Assembly (NCBI GenBank): GCA_949388605.1
Contig: CASKJV010000018.1
Coordinates: forward strand, 1-38,586
DNA from: an uncultured Clostridia bacterium
GTDB taxonomy: Bacteria; Bacillota; Clostridia; TANB77; CAG-508
Direction: 5' to 3'
Length of the DNA: 38,586 bases
The position numbers were made by a program, and so were the translations under genes. The notes beneath the pieces are model-generated. The model was given only the letters and a program-made list of their open reading frames with translations, did no database searches and had not been told where the DNA came from. Below are positions 1-7,063 of the stretch, one piece after another (position 1 is the first letter of the stretch; every line of letters starts with the position of its first letter).

Positions 1-4
1 GAAT

Positions 5-103
5 ATACAAATTCTTAATTTATGAAATGAGGGATGTTCACGTTGCCTTTGATATATGGGCAAGAAGTGAAAGAGGCGCATTTTATAAATTTAGAATTTG
101 TAT
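5..103. repeat. Structured inverted-repeat element, function unknown
   Basis: A 19-base arm at 5-23 pairs with 85-103 with a single mismatch. Nested inside, TTCAC (37-41) pairs with GTGAA (67-71) and TTGCC (43-47) with GGCAA (59-63), so the whole stretch could fold into a long stem capped by a second hairpin. It is more GC-rich inside than its surroundings. No known RNA family is recognised. It could be a small RNA, a degenerate miniature mobile element or a terminator of a gene that ends before the window. 104-235 holds only AT-rich leader for the next gene. Confidence 0.45.
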
Positions 104-235
104 GAAATTTAGCTTGAGCGAGCACATTTTTGAATTTTTCATATTGTATTAGTGCAAAAATAATATTAATAAATTTATTAAAATAGCTCTACAAATTACA
201 ATTTATATTACAATTTTAGAAAGGAAATTAATTTT

Positions 236-403
236 ATGAAATTTTTATTTACTTTTATTTTGATACTAAGTTTTTTTAAATCTTATTATTATGGAAAATT
301 TGAAATTGAAGAAGAAGAAAATAAATTTGGTGGAATCACTATTATATTTTTAGCAATCCTAGGGCTTATTTTTCCTACAATATTGCTATTTTTATTATAT
401 TAA
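236..403 (+). CDS. Small membrane protein, 55 aa, unknown function
   Basis: An ATG at 236 is preceded by AGAAAGGA at 218-225, a good ribosome binding site at 10 bases. The product starts MKFLFTFILILSFFKSYYYG, then an acidic patch (EIEEEEN, about residues 23-29), then a second hydrophobic segment (about 34-55) reaching the C-terminus. Two membrane segments around a short charged loop are likely. The stop overlaps the end of the convergent telA gene by four bases. The family is not recognised; support rests on the binding site, the clean start and the protein-like hydrophobic pattern. Confidence 0.55.
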   Translation: MKFLFTFILILSFFKSYYYGKFEIEEEENKFGGITIIFLAILGLIFPTILLFLLY

Positions 404-1521
404 TTCTTTTCCATTTTAATTTCATCTTTTAATAATTGTTTAATATTAAGCAATTCTCTTTCAGCAGTAGTTCTTTTGGTTCTTGTATTTTCATATGTGT
501 CAAGAACATTATTTACAATTTCGATTATATTTTTATTACTTTGTTTCAAAGTTTCTACATTAATTATTGTTTTTTTAGAATTCTCTGTATTTTCAATAGG
601 TTCTTGATTTACGATTTCATCAGTAGTATCTATAACACTTTCTGGTATTTTTACAGTATTTTGAGAATTATCTAATCCTAATGTAATAACTATTTCTTTT
701 TTCCAAATCGGAATATTATTTTTTAAAGAAGTTTGAATTTCTTTTACTAATTCACTATCACTATTTTTAATTAATTTAATTTGTATAGCAATTCGAACTA
801 AAATAGTTCTTAATGTTTTTAGATTAAATATTCGTTTTTCAAATCTATTGATTATATCATCTGATTTATAAGTATTATTTTTATCTGTTATTTCTTCAGA
901 TACTTTTGGTAACTCTGATAAATCAACACTTTTTAACTCTTCAATTTTCTTTTCACCAGCTATAATATATAATGATATTGTTTTAAAATATTCTAAACTT
1001 TTTTCATACATTGTATCAAAAATTGTAATATCTTTTAGTATTTTAATTTTTTGAGTTTGTAATTTTCTTTCAATTTCATCTACATATACATAGGCTTCAC
1101 TATATCTGGTTATTATTTTTTCAGTTTGCCTTTCAGCATTAAAAAATATTGATTTTAATCCTTTAAAATTCATTTTATCTGGAATATTAGTATTAACGTT
1201 TTCTATTTCATTAACTAAATCTATTAATAAATTTTCTACTTTGCTAATATTTGGAGTATTTACATTTGTTAATACATTATTAGAAAGTTCTAAAAAATTA
1301 TTTTGAAAATAATCTCCAAATACTAATACTTTTTCTAAATCTGTTACATCAATTTCTCTGCAAAATTTATCTATTGTTTCCTTTTCTTTTTTTGAAAGTA
1401 ATTCATAATTTAATGAATTTTCTATTTTTTCATCTGTAAGTTTCTCTCCTGCTGTAATTTCATCTTCTATCTTTTCTATTATTATTTTAGGTTCTATATT
1501 TAATGTCAATTCTTGAGTCAT
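400..1521 (-). CDS. telA: TelA/YaaN-family protein (toxic anion resistance family)
   Basis: The 373-residue protein matches the TelA family along most of its length. Recognisable blocks are a middle segment with KDITIFDTMYEKSLEYFK (about 163-180), IYIIAGE-like text soon after, FEKRIFNLK, IQIKLIKNSDSELVKEIQ, and IPIWKKEIVITLGL before a helical C-terminus ending in NTRTKRTTAERELLNIKQ. The family was named for tellurite resistance and is thought to act at the membrane or envelope in stress responses; the exact biochemical role is not established. It has no membrane segment and is strongly helical and charged. ATG is preceded by GGAGG at 10 bases. It appears to be a single-gene unit; no partner terC/terD genes are in the window. 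Confidence 0.9.
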   Translation of the reverse strand: MTQELTLNIEPKIIIEKIEDEITAGEKLTDEKIENSLNYELLSKKEKETIDKFCREIDVTDLEKVLVFGDYFQNNFLELSNNVLTNVNTPNISKVENLLIDLVNEIENVNTNIPDKMNFKGLKSIFFNAERQTEKIITRYSEAYVYVDEIERKLQTQKIKILKDITIFDTMYEKSLEYFKTISLYIIAGEKKIEELKSVDLSELPKVSEEITDKNNTYKSDDIINRFEKRIFNLKTLRTILVRIAIQIKLIKNSDSELVKEIQTSLKNNIPIWKKEIVITLGLDNSQNTVKIPESVIDTTDEIVNQEPIENTENSKKTIINVETLKQSNKNIIEIVNNVLDTYENTRTKRTTAERELLNIKQLLKDEIKMEKN

Positions 1522-1668
1522 CTATTTTCATCCTCCAACTTACTTTATACATTCTTTTGTTTTTAATATAAATATTCTAAAAAATTTCATTACCATTTTA
1601 TTTGATTTTTCTTTTTTTGTAAATACAAACTACTGCTAAAAAATACTTTCAATTTTTTCTAATATTAC

Positions 1669-1697
1669 TTGCATTATATTTTTTAATATGTTATCAT
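1669..1697 (+). promoter_or_regulatory. Sigma-A type promoter of tRNA-Trp
   Basis: TTGCAT (1669-1674) and TATCAT (1692-1697) are separated by exactly 17 bases and end 19 bases before the mature tRNA, the expected arrangement for a stable RNA gene. Confidence 0.7.
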
Positions 1698-1716
1698 ATT
1701 TATTGTAATTTAATTT

Positions 1717-1791
1717 AGGGGTATAGTGTTAATGGTAGCACATCGGTCTCCAAAACCGCCTGTGAGGGTTCGAATCCTTCTACCCCTGCCA
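1717..1791 (+). tRNA. trnW: tRNA-Trp (anticodon CCA)
   Basis: A 75-nt cloverleaf. Acceptor arm AGGGGTA pairs with TACCCCT, with discriminator G and an encoded CCA at 1789-1791. The anticodon loop CTCCAAA gives CCA at 1750-1752. The T arm contains GGTTCGAATCC. It has its own promoter and terminator. This is the only tRNA in the window. Confidence 0.96.
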
Positions 1792-1794
1792 TAT

Positions 1795-1829
1795 AAAAAA
1801 CTAGATTTCACTGAATTTCTAGTTTTTTT
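1795..1829 (+). terminator. Rho-independent terminator of tRNA-Trp
   Basis: Perfect 11-bp arms AAAAAACTAGA (1795-1805) and TCTAGTTTTTT (1818-1828) with a 12-base loop, ending in a run of seven T. Confidence 0.85.
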
Positions 1830-1903
1830 ATTTTGCTCAAAATTAATTTATATTACACTTTTTACATACAAACAATTATTAAATTTTATAAGGAGGAATT
1901 TAT

Positions 1904-2496
1904 ATTAATAATTTCATTTCAATATTTTTTATAATTCTCATGATATTAATAATTTTTTATAATATCATCAATTATGCAAATAATTTTTCTTCAAAATTGG
2001 ATTTACTAAATACAAACATAGTAAATACTGATTTCTATTTTTCAACTGAAAACTTCTTTTGGCCATTGCCTGGATTTCATACTATAACATCTCCTTTTGG
2101 CCCAAGAACTTCTCCAACAGTAGGAAGTTCTTCAAATCATTCTGGTATTGATATTTCTGCCCCACAACGGAACTAATATTTACTCAATAATTAGTGGTAC
2201 TGTTACTTATACAGGTTTTAAAGGTTCTAGTGGATGTACAATCACAATGGAAAATAAAAACATTACAGTTTCTTATTGCCATGTATCTCCTAATTATTTA
2301 GTAACTATTGGAGATAAAATTGATAAAGGAAATATTATTGGTAATGTTGGTCCTAAAATAATATACGATATCCCTAACAATCCTTATAAAGATAAACAAG
2401 GTAATCCTACTAATCGGTGCTACTACTGGATGTCATTTACATTTAACAATAAAAAAAGACGGCATAGCCGTCAATCCTTTAATTTTCTTTAAATAA
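1904..2496 (+). CDS. M23 (LytM-type) peptidase, needs two +1 frameshifts
   Basis: A membrane-anchored zinc endopeptidase fold expected to cut peptidoglycan peptides outside the cell. An N-terminal hydrophobic segment is followed by the M23 core: GxHTITSPFGPR, then NHSGIDI (ligands of the HxxxD motif), SYCHVS, and finally GCHLHLTI (the HxH motif). The frame changes twice. At 2168-2170 the frame reads CAA CGG AAC TAA; dropping the C gives CAA GGA ACT AAT, i.e. the expected APQGTNIYS. At 2415-2417 AAT CGG TGC becomes AAT GGT GCT, restoring NGATTGCHLHL. Both shifts are +1 and both are at CGG. The rest is intact to TAA 2494-2496. The best ribosome binding site (AGGAGG, 1891-1896) points to an ATT start at 1904, giving a fuller hydrophobic N-terminus than the ATG at 1940. 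A pseudogene or sequence error is possible, but nothing else in it looks decayed. Confidence 0.8.
2451..2472 (-). terminator. efp terminator, inside the M23 coding end
   Basis: Read on the minus strand, GACGGC-TAT-GCCGTC is followed by seven T (2457-2451). It is 62 bases beyond the efp stop. On the plus strand the same bases encode the M23 C-terminal residues KKDGIAV. Confidence 0.8.
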
Positions 2497-2533
2497 TAAT
2501 AATAATAATAATATTTTTATATACTATTTTTAA

Positions 2534-3100
2534 TTAGATTCTTTCCATATATTCACCAGTTCTTGTATCTATTCTGATAACATCACCTATATTTACAAAT
2601 AATGGAACTGATATTTCTAATCCATTTTCTAAAGTAGCTGGTTTTCCAGAAGTTGTAGTAGTATTTCCACTAAATCCAGGTTCTGTATATGTAACTTCTA
2701 ATTCTACGAACATTGGTGGTTCAACATTAAATACTTTTCCTTTAAAAGATAAAACTGTAACATTCATGTTTTCTTTAATATATTTTAAAGCATCTCCAAG
2801 TTGTTCTTCATTTAAAGGTATTTGCTCATATGTTTCGTTATCCATAAAGTAATATAAACCATCATCTTGATATAAATATTGCATATCTCTTTTTTCTATT
2901 TCAGCACCTTGTAATTTTTCTGATGGATTAAATGTTCTTTCAATAACTGCTCCTGTTATTACATTTTTCATTTTTACTCTAACGAAAGCAGCTCCTTTTC
3001 CAGGTTTAACATGTTGAAATTCAACAACTTTAAAAACGTTTCCATCTAATTCAAATGTTGTATTATTTCTTAAATCTCCTGCCATATATACGTCTGCCAT
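2534..3100 (-). CDS. efp: Translation elongation factor P
   Basis: Relieves ribosome stalling at consecutive prolines by binding between the P and E sites. The 188 residues show the usual three beta-barrel domains: N-terminal KOW-like domain with the tip loop [14 protein letters not shown] (tip lysine about residue 35), middle OB domain with [19 protein letters not shown], and C-terminal OB domain with the family signature [20 protein letters not shown]. Length is typical. ATG is preceded by AAAAGGGGAG. It lies downstream of pepP, a common clostridial neighbour, but has its own promoter. Confidence 0.98.
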   Translation of the reverse strand: MADVYMAGDLRNNTTFELDGNVFKVVEFQHVKPGKGAAFVRVKMKNVITGAVIERTFNPSEKLQGAEIEKRDMQYLYQDDGLYYFMDNETYEQIPLNEEQLGDALKYIKENMNVTVLSFKGKVFNVEPPMFVELEVTYTEPGFSGNTTTTSGKPATLENGLEISVPLFVNIGDVIRIDTRTGEYMERI

Positions 3101-3140
3101 ATTATTTCTCCCCTTTTCTCTTTTATTTCAACTATATATA

Positions 3141-3190
3141 ATAGTAACATATTTTTCCTGTAGAATCAATAGTTTTTTCTAATTCTACAG
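3141..3190 (-). promoter_or_regulatory. efp promoter overlapping a pepP terminator-like hairpin
   Basis: On the minus strand TTGATT (3169-3164) and TACTAT (3146-3141) are 17 bases apart, 41 bases before the efp start. CTGTAGAAT (3158-3166) and ATTCTACAG (3182-3190) form a perfect 9-bp hairpin overlapping the -35 box, followed on the minus strand by an A-rich stretch rather than a clean T run. It may terminate pepP, or hinder the promoter as an operator. Confidence 0.6.
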
Positions 3191-3216
3191 TTGTTTATTT
3201 GTTATATTTTACTAAT

Positions 3217-4284
3217 TTATCCTAATTTTATTACTGTATAATCTTTTTTTGAAGTAGTTAAACTTTTACATCCATTTTTTTCAACTAAAAAAGTATCTTC
3301 AACTCTTATTCCAAATTTACCTTCTTTATAAATTCCAGGTTCTATTGCAATAATAGTATTTTCTTTTAATATATAATCTTGTTTTGATCTTAAAACAGGT
3401 TTTTCATGTATATCTATTCCTACTCCATGTCCAAAAGCATGTAATACTCGATAATTTTTTAAATTGTAATCAGTTTCTCTATCTTTTATTACAGTTTTTA
3501 TATTTACTCCATCTTTTAACTGTGTACGAAGTTTTTGCTGTTGCTCTAAAACAAATTCATATGCTTGTTTATATTCTTCATTCACTTCTTCCACAAATAC
3601 AACTCTAGAAAAATCTGAACAATAACCTTTGTATTTACATCCAATATCAAATTGTATTATATCTCCTCTTCTTATTCTTTTATCTGTTGGTACTGCATGA
3701 GGCATTGAGGTATTTTCTCCAAAGGCAACTATAGAATCAAATGCTAATCCATCTGCACCATTTTGAATCATAAATTTTTCTATTTCAAAAGCAACTTCTT
3801 TTTCTGTCATTCCTTCTTTTATATTTCTTATAATATATTCAAATGCTTTATCTGTAATTTCACATGCTTTTGTAATATTTTCTATTTCTTCTTTATCTTT
3901 TATAACACGTGCATTTTCTATTAATCCTTCTGTTTCGATTAAATTAACTTGATATGTCTGCAAATAATTTTTATATTGTTCGTATGTAACATATTTTTCT
4001 TCAAATCCTACATTATCATTAGTAGAAAAAATTGATTCATAATCATATTTGCTAAGATCTCTAGAATCATATGCAACAATCTCATCACTTATAGTTAAAT
4101 TTCTGTTTACGCTTTCTATATATCTACTATCTGTTACAAATATATTTTCTTTAGGAGCTATTATTAAAAATCCTTCTTCTGAAAGACCTGTTAAATACCT
4201 AACATTTACAGGATTAGAAATTATCATTCCTTCCAATTTTAAAGAATTTAACTGATTTCTCAACCATTTAATTCTAATATTCAT
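3217..4284 (-). CDS. pepP: Xaa-Pro aminopeptidase (M24B family)
   Basis: Cleaves the N-terminal residue from peptides with proline in second position. The 355-residue protein has a creatinase-like N-terminal domain (to about 125) and the pita-bread catalytic domain. All five metal ligands are visible: the two Asp in FDIGCKYKGYCSDFSR, His in HAFGHGVGIDIHEKP, Glu in AIEPGIY and Glu in IRVEDTFLV. The start is placed at ATG 4284 (MNIRIKWLRNQL), nine bases after AGGAG; an ATG nine bases earlier sits directly against the binding site. In operon order yqeG, prepilin peptidase, pepP, efp. A 148-base AT-rich gap separates it from the gene upstream. Confidence 0.95.
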   Translation of the reverse strand: MNIRIKWLRNQLNSLKLEGMIISNPVNVRYLTGLSEEGFLIIAPKENIFVTDSRYIESVNRNLTISDEIVAYDSRDLSKYDYESIFSTNDNVGFEEKYVTYEQYKNYLQTYQVNLIETEGLIENARVIKDKEEIENITKACEITDKAFEYIIRNIKEGMTEKEVAFEIEKFMIQNGADGLAFDSIVAFGENTSMPHAVPTDKRIRRGDIIQFDIGCKYKGYCSDFSRVVFVEEVNEEYKQAYEFVLEQQQKLRTQLKDGVNIKTVIKDRETDYNLKNYRVLHAFGHGVGIDIHEKPVLRSKQDYILKENTIIAIEPGIYKEGKFGIRVEDTFLVEKNGCKSLTTSKKDYTVIKLG

Positions 4285-4432
4285 AAATATCATCTCCTAT
4301 CAATAAATACAATTTTATTATTGTACTTTTAAAATGTATTTTAATTTTATACTCAAATATATAATAATAATAATAGCTATGATTATAATTTATTATATAA
4401 TATTTAAGTTTTATTAATAATTATATTAATTT

Positions 4433-5200
4433 TTATAGAATTGAATCACTTATCATTTTACAAAAATTCATAAAGCAATCTAATACTAAATTTGGTTTTA
4501 AAAATATACAAAGCATTGCAGACATTGATAAAAAAGGTCCAAAAGGTATATAATCATCTTTTTTCTTAAAAATTATTACTCTTATTAAAATCAAGCAAAT
4601 TGAGACAACTGCTGCAACAATAAATGCTAATAAAGAAATTTCTGCAATTGAATTAGTTCCAAAGTATAAGCCTATAACTGTCATAAATTTCACATCACCT
4701 ATTCCTAACGCTTCTTTTCCAGTTACTACCCAGCCAATTCCTGCAATAATTCCAAAAATTATTGCACCTAAAAACATTCCTAAAATATAGTCTTTAGCCA
4801 TATTTACATTTGAAATTCCATATACAAAGGTAATTATTATCCCCAATTCTAATATGGTTAAATTTAGTCTATTTGGAATTATTCTATGTACAATATCAAT
4901 ACTAAAAGCCAATACTAACATTGGAGTTAATATCAAAAATTTAATTAAGTCTAAATTTTTAAATAGATCTGTTTTATTAATTCCAAACTTATATAACAAA
5001 AATACATATATAATTGCAATACTTATCATAAAAACATAATTTAATTTTAATCCACTTTTATTTTCTTTAAAAAAATCTATAGAAAATATTTTCTTATTTT
5101 CAGGAATTCTTATATTGCACCATGCAATAAATTTTCCAATAATTAAACCTATAAAAGCAATTAAAACATAAAATCCTATAAATACATTATTAAAATACAT
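4433..5200 (-). CDS. Type IV prepilin peptidase (A24), lacking the methylase domain
   Basis: An integral membrane aspartic protease that removes the leader of type IV pilin-like proteins. The 255 residues show about seven hydrophobic segments. The two catalytic aspartates are in SIDIVHRIIPN (Asp102) and GIGDVK (Asp169). The C-terminal signature DDYIPFGPFLS is present. The N-terminal cytoplasmic region typical of PilD, which carries paired CxxC motifs and the methyltransferase activity, is reduced to about 30 residues with one cysteine, so methylation is unlikely. It starts six bases after the yqeG stop and is probably co-transcribed. No pilin-like gene is in the window. Confidence 0.9.
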   Translation of the reverse strand: MYFNNVFIGFYVLIAFIGLIIGKFIAWCNIRIPENKKIFSIDFFKENKSGLKLNYVFMISIAIIYVFLLYKFGINKTDLFKNLDLIKFLILTPMLVLAFSIDIVHRIIPNRLNLTILELGIIITFVYGISNVNMAKDYILGMFLGAIIFGIIAGIGWVVTGKEALGIGDVKFMTVIGLYFGTNSIAEISLLAFIVAAVVSICLILIRVIIFKKKDDYIPFGPFLSMSAMLCIFLKPNLVLDCFMNFCKMISDSIL

Positions 5201-5206
5201 TATTTC

Positions 5207-5704
5207 CTACCTATTTGTTTTCTCTAAATATTTTTTTATCACAAAATTTTCTATAGGTCTTTTTATTTTAGTCATCCATATATCTTTTTCATCTAGTGGT
5301 TCTACTAAAATAGAAATCATTTTCATACGATTAGCACCTATTACATCAGTGAATATCTGGTCTCCAACTACAGCTATGTTTTCACTAGGAAAATCTAGAA
5401 CTTTTATAGCCTTTTTAAATCCTCTTTTTAATGGTTTTGTAGCAAATTTTATGTAAGGTATTTTTAATAAATTGGCTACCATTTTTACTTTGTCTGTTTT
5501 ATTGCTATTTGAAACAATCATACATTTTATGTTACTGTCCTTAATTTCTTTATACCATTCTTCTAAACCTTCTACATATTTTAAATCAAAATCTAATAAA
5601 GTATTATCTACATCTAGTATTAGTGCTCTAATATTATTTTCTTTTAAAAATTCTATTTTTATTTCTGTAATTTTATTAAAATAGAAATTTGGATATATTA
5701 TCAT
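5207..5704 (-). CDS. yqeG: YqeG family HAD-IIIA phosphatase
   Basis: A cytoplasmic HAD-superfamily phosphatase of unknown physiological substrate. Motif I is DVDNTLLDFD (nucleophile Asp31, acid Asp33). Motif II is in VSNSNKT, the motif III lysine is in ATKPLKRGFKKA, and motif IV is VGDQIFTDV. No cap domain; 165 residues is normal. ATG is preceded by AAGGAG. It is the first gene of the yqeG, prepilin peptidase, pepP, efp run. Confidence 0.92.
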   Translation of the reverse strand: MIIYPNFYFNKITEIKIEFLKENNIRALILDVDNTLLDFDLKYVEGLEEWYKEIKDSNIKCMIVSNSNKTDKVKMVANLLKIPYIKFATKPLKRGFKKAIKVLDFPSENIAVVGDQIFTDVIGANRMKMISILVEPLDEKDIWMTKIKRPIENFVIKKYLEKTNR

Positions 5705-6118
5705 TTGATTCTCCTTAAAATTTTCTAACCTTTTTCAGATTATTTTTATTTATATTAATACACTTTACATAGTAAGTAATCTTCAAGCTTACAATAACAT
5801 AACTTATATGTAAAATATATTATTTTTATCTATGTATTCATATATTACCAATTTGTTAACTTTTTGTCAATTTTATTTGAAAATTAATTAATATTCAATT
5901 ACAAACAACAAAACAAAAAATCACTTTAAAAGCACTGAAACATTTTAAATAAGTTTAAATTACTCTCCTTCTCTTCATGTAACTTACTAGCAATATAGAA
6001 AATTGAAGTAGCAAGATTAAATAGAACGTTTTGAAATCTATCTTTTTCTTCACTACTTCAATTTAAATATATTATTTTTTATTCTCAAATATTTAAAATA
6101 ATATTGATTATTTCATTC
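5705..6118. other. 414-base intergenic region with a long hairpin
   Basis: No gene is supported. 5720-5990 is AT-rich leader of yqeG without a clear -35/-10 pair. A 12-bp perfect inverted repeat, AAATTGAAGTAG (6000-6011) and CTACTTCAATTT (6053-6064), encloses 41 bases. It lies 55 bases beyond the sleB stop and may end that transcript, although the T run expected of a terminator is weak. Confidence 0.5.
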
Positions 6119-6775
6119 TTATTTACAAAAAATATGACTACCTATTGTCATAACTTGTGGTCTACTCCAAATCCAACCTGAAGTTGCAGTATTAGGATTA
6201 AAATAGTAAATACAACCAGAAGTAGGATCCCAACCATTTATTGCATCTTGTGCAGCTTTTCTTGATTGTTCATTTGCTGCTAAATTTATTTGACCATCAG
6301 AAACACAGGTATATGCACCTGACTGATAAATAACACCAGCAATTGTGTTTGGAAATTTAGAATTAGCCACTCTATTTAATACTGTCGCTGCAACTGCAAC
6401 CATTCCTTTATATGGTTCTCCTCTTGCTTCTGCATGAACTAACTTACTTAATAAATTTAAATCCGTGTTATTACTTGTAGTAGTAGAATTATTAGTTGAA
6501 GAAATTCCTAAAGCTGACAGTGTTTTTTCACCTGCAATTCCATCAACTGTTAAATTATTTTTCTTTTGAAATTTCTTCACAGCTTCAAATGTTTTACTAC
6601 CATAAATTCCATCAACATTTCCAGAATAATATCCCCATGCTCTTAATTTTTCTTGAATTTTCTTTACTTCATCACCACTTGATCCATATTTTGATAATGA
6701 ATAATTATAAATAGGTCTTGCTATTATTAAAGCAACTATCAAAAATAACATTATAAATAATAATTTCTTTTTCAT
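6119..6775 (-). CDS. sleB: Spore cortex-lytic enzyme SleB-like
   Basis: Expected to cut cortex peptidoglycan (muramic-delta-lactam containing) during germination, outside the inner spore membrane. The 218 residues consist of a signal/anchor helix (about 5-20), a peptidoglycan-binding repeat (about 30-90: GSSGDEVKKIQEKL, VDGIYGSKTFEAVKKFQ), a Ser/Thr/Asn linker (91-105), then the Hydrolase_2 catalytic domain. The probable catalytic glutamate is Glu116 in LVHAEARGEPYKG; the end WIWSRPQVMTIGSHIFCK is typical. ATG has AAGGAAAG at 8-10 bases. No ypeB lies next to it. It is the clearest sign of sporulation here; close relatives are sometimes annotated only as cell wall hydrolase. Confidence 0.9.
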   Translation of the reverse strand: MKKKLLFIMLFLIVALIIARPIYNYSLSKYGSSGDEVKKIQEKLRAWGYYSGNVDGIYGSKTFEAVKKFQKKNNLTVDGIAGEKTLSALGISSTNNSTTTSNNTDLNLLSKLVHAEARGEPYKGMVAVAATVLNRVANSKFPNTIAGVIYQSGAYTCVSDGQINLAANEQSRKAAQDAINGWDPTSGCIYYFNPNTATSGWIWSRPQVMTIGSHIFCK

Positions 6776-6953
6776 ATTTTCACTTTCCTTAATTAAATTT
6801 TATACATTCTTTCCTTCTTATTTTTTTCCAAATATTATTTTTTATTCAAGAAATTTACTTTTTGTTGAAAAATATATTTATATCTATTATTACAAAACAT
6901 AATTTAATTGTAATAATGTAATTAAAATGTAAAATATATTTATCAACATTCTG

Positions 6954-6982
6954 TTGAAAAAAAAACATTTTATTATTATAAT
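6954..6982 (+). promoter_or_regulatory. Promoter of the 7042-8208 gene
   Basis: TTGAAA (6954-6959) and TATAAT (6977-6982) with a 17-base spacer, close to sigma-A consensus. Confidence 0.8.
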
Positions 6983-7000
6983 TGGTAAAAAGAGGATATT

Positions 7001-7063
7001 ATGTCTAAATGTAATATAAATTTAATTTTAGGAGTACAAATATGGATTTTTCAACTTATGTAA
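7001..7063 (+). CDS. Possible 20-aa leader peptide overlapping the next start
   Basis: ATG at 7001 follows AAGAGGAT at a good distance and opens a 20-codon frame (MSKCNINLILGVQIWIFQLM) ending at TAA 7061-7063, 19 bases past the start of the main gene in another frame. It is the first start codon of the predicted transcript. It may couple or dampen translation of the main gene, or be chance. Confidence 0.3.
   Translation: MSKCNINLILGVQIWIFQLM

Noticed and set aside
2500-2520. Run of AAT repeats after the M23 gene
   Set aside because: Short simple-sequence stretch expected by chance at this base composition.
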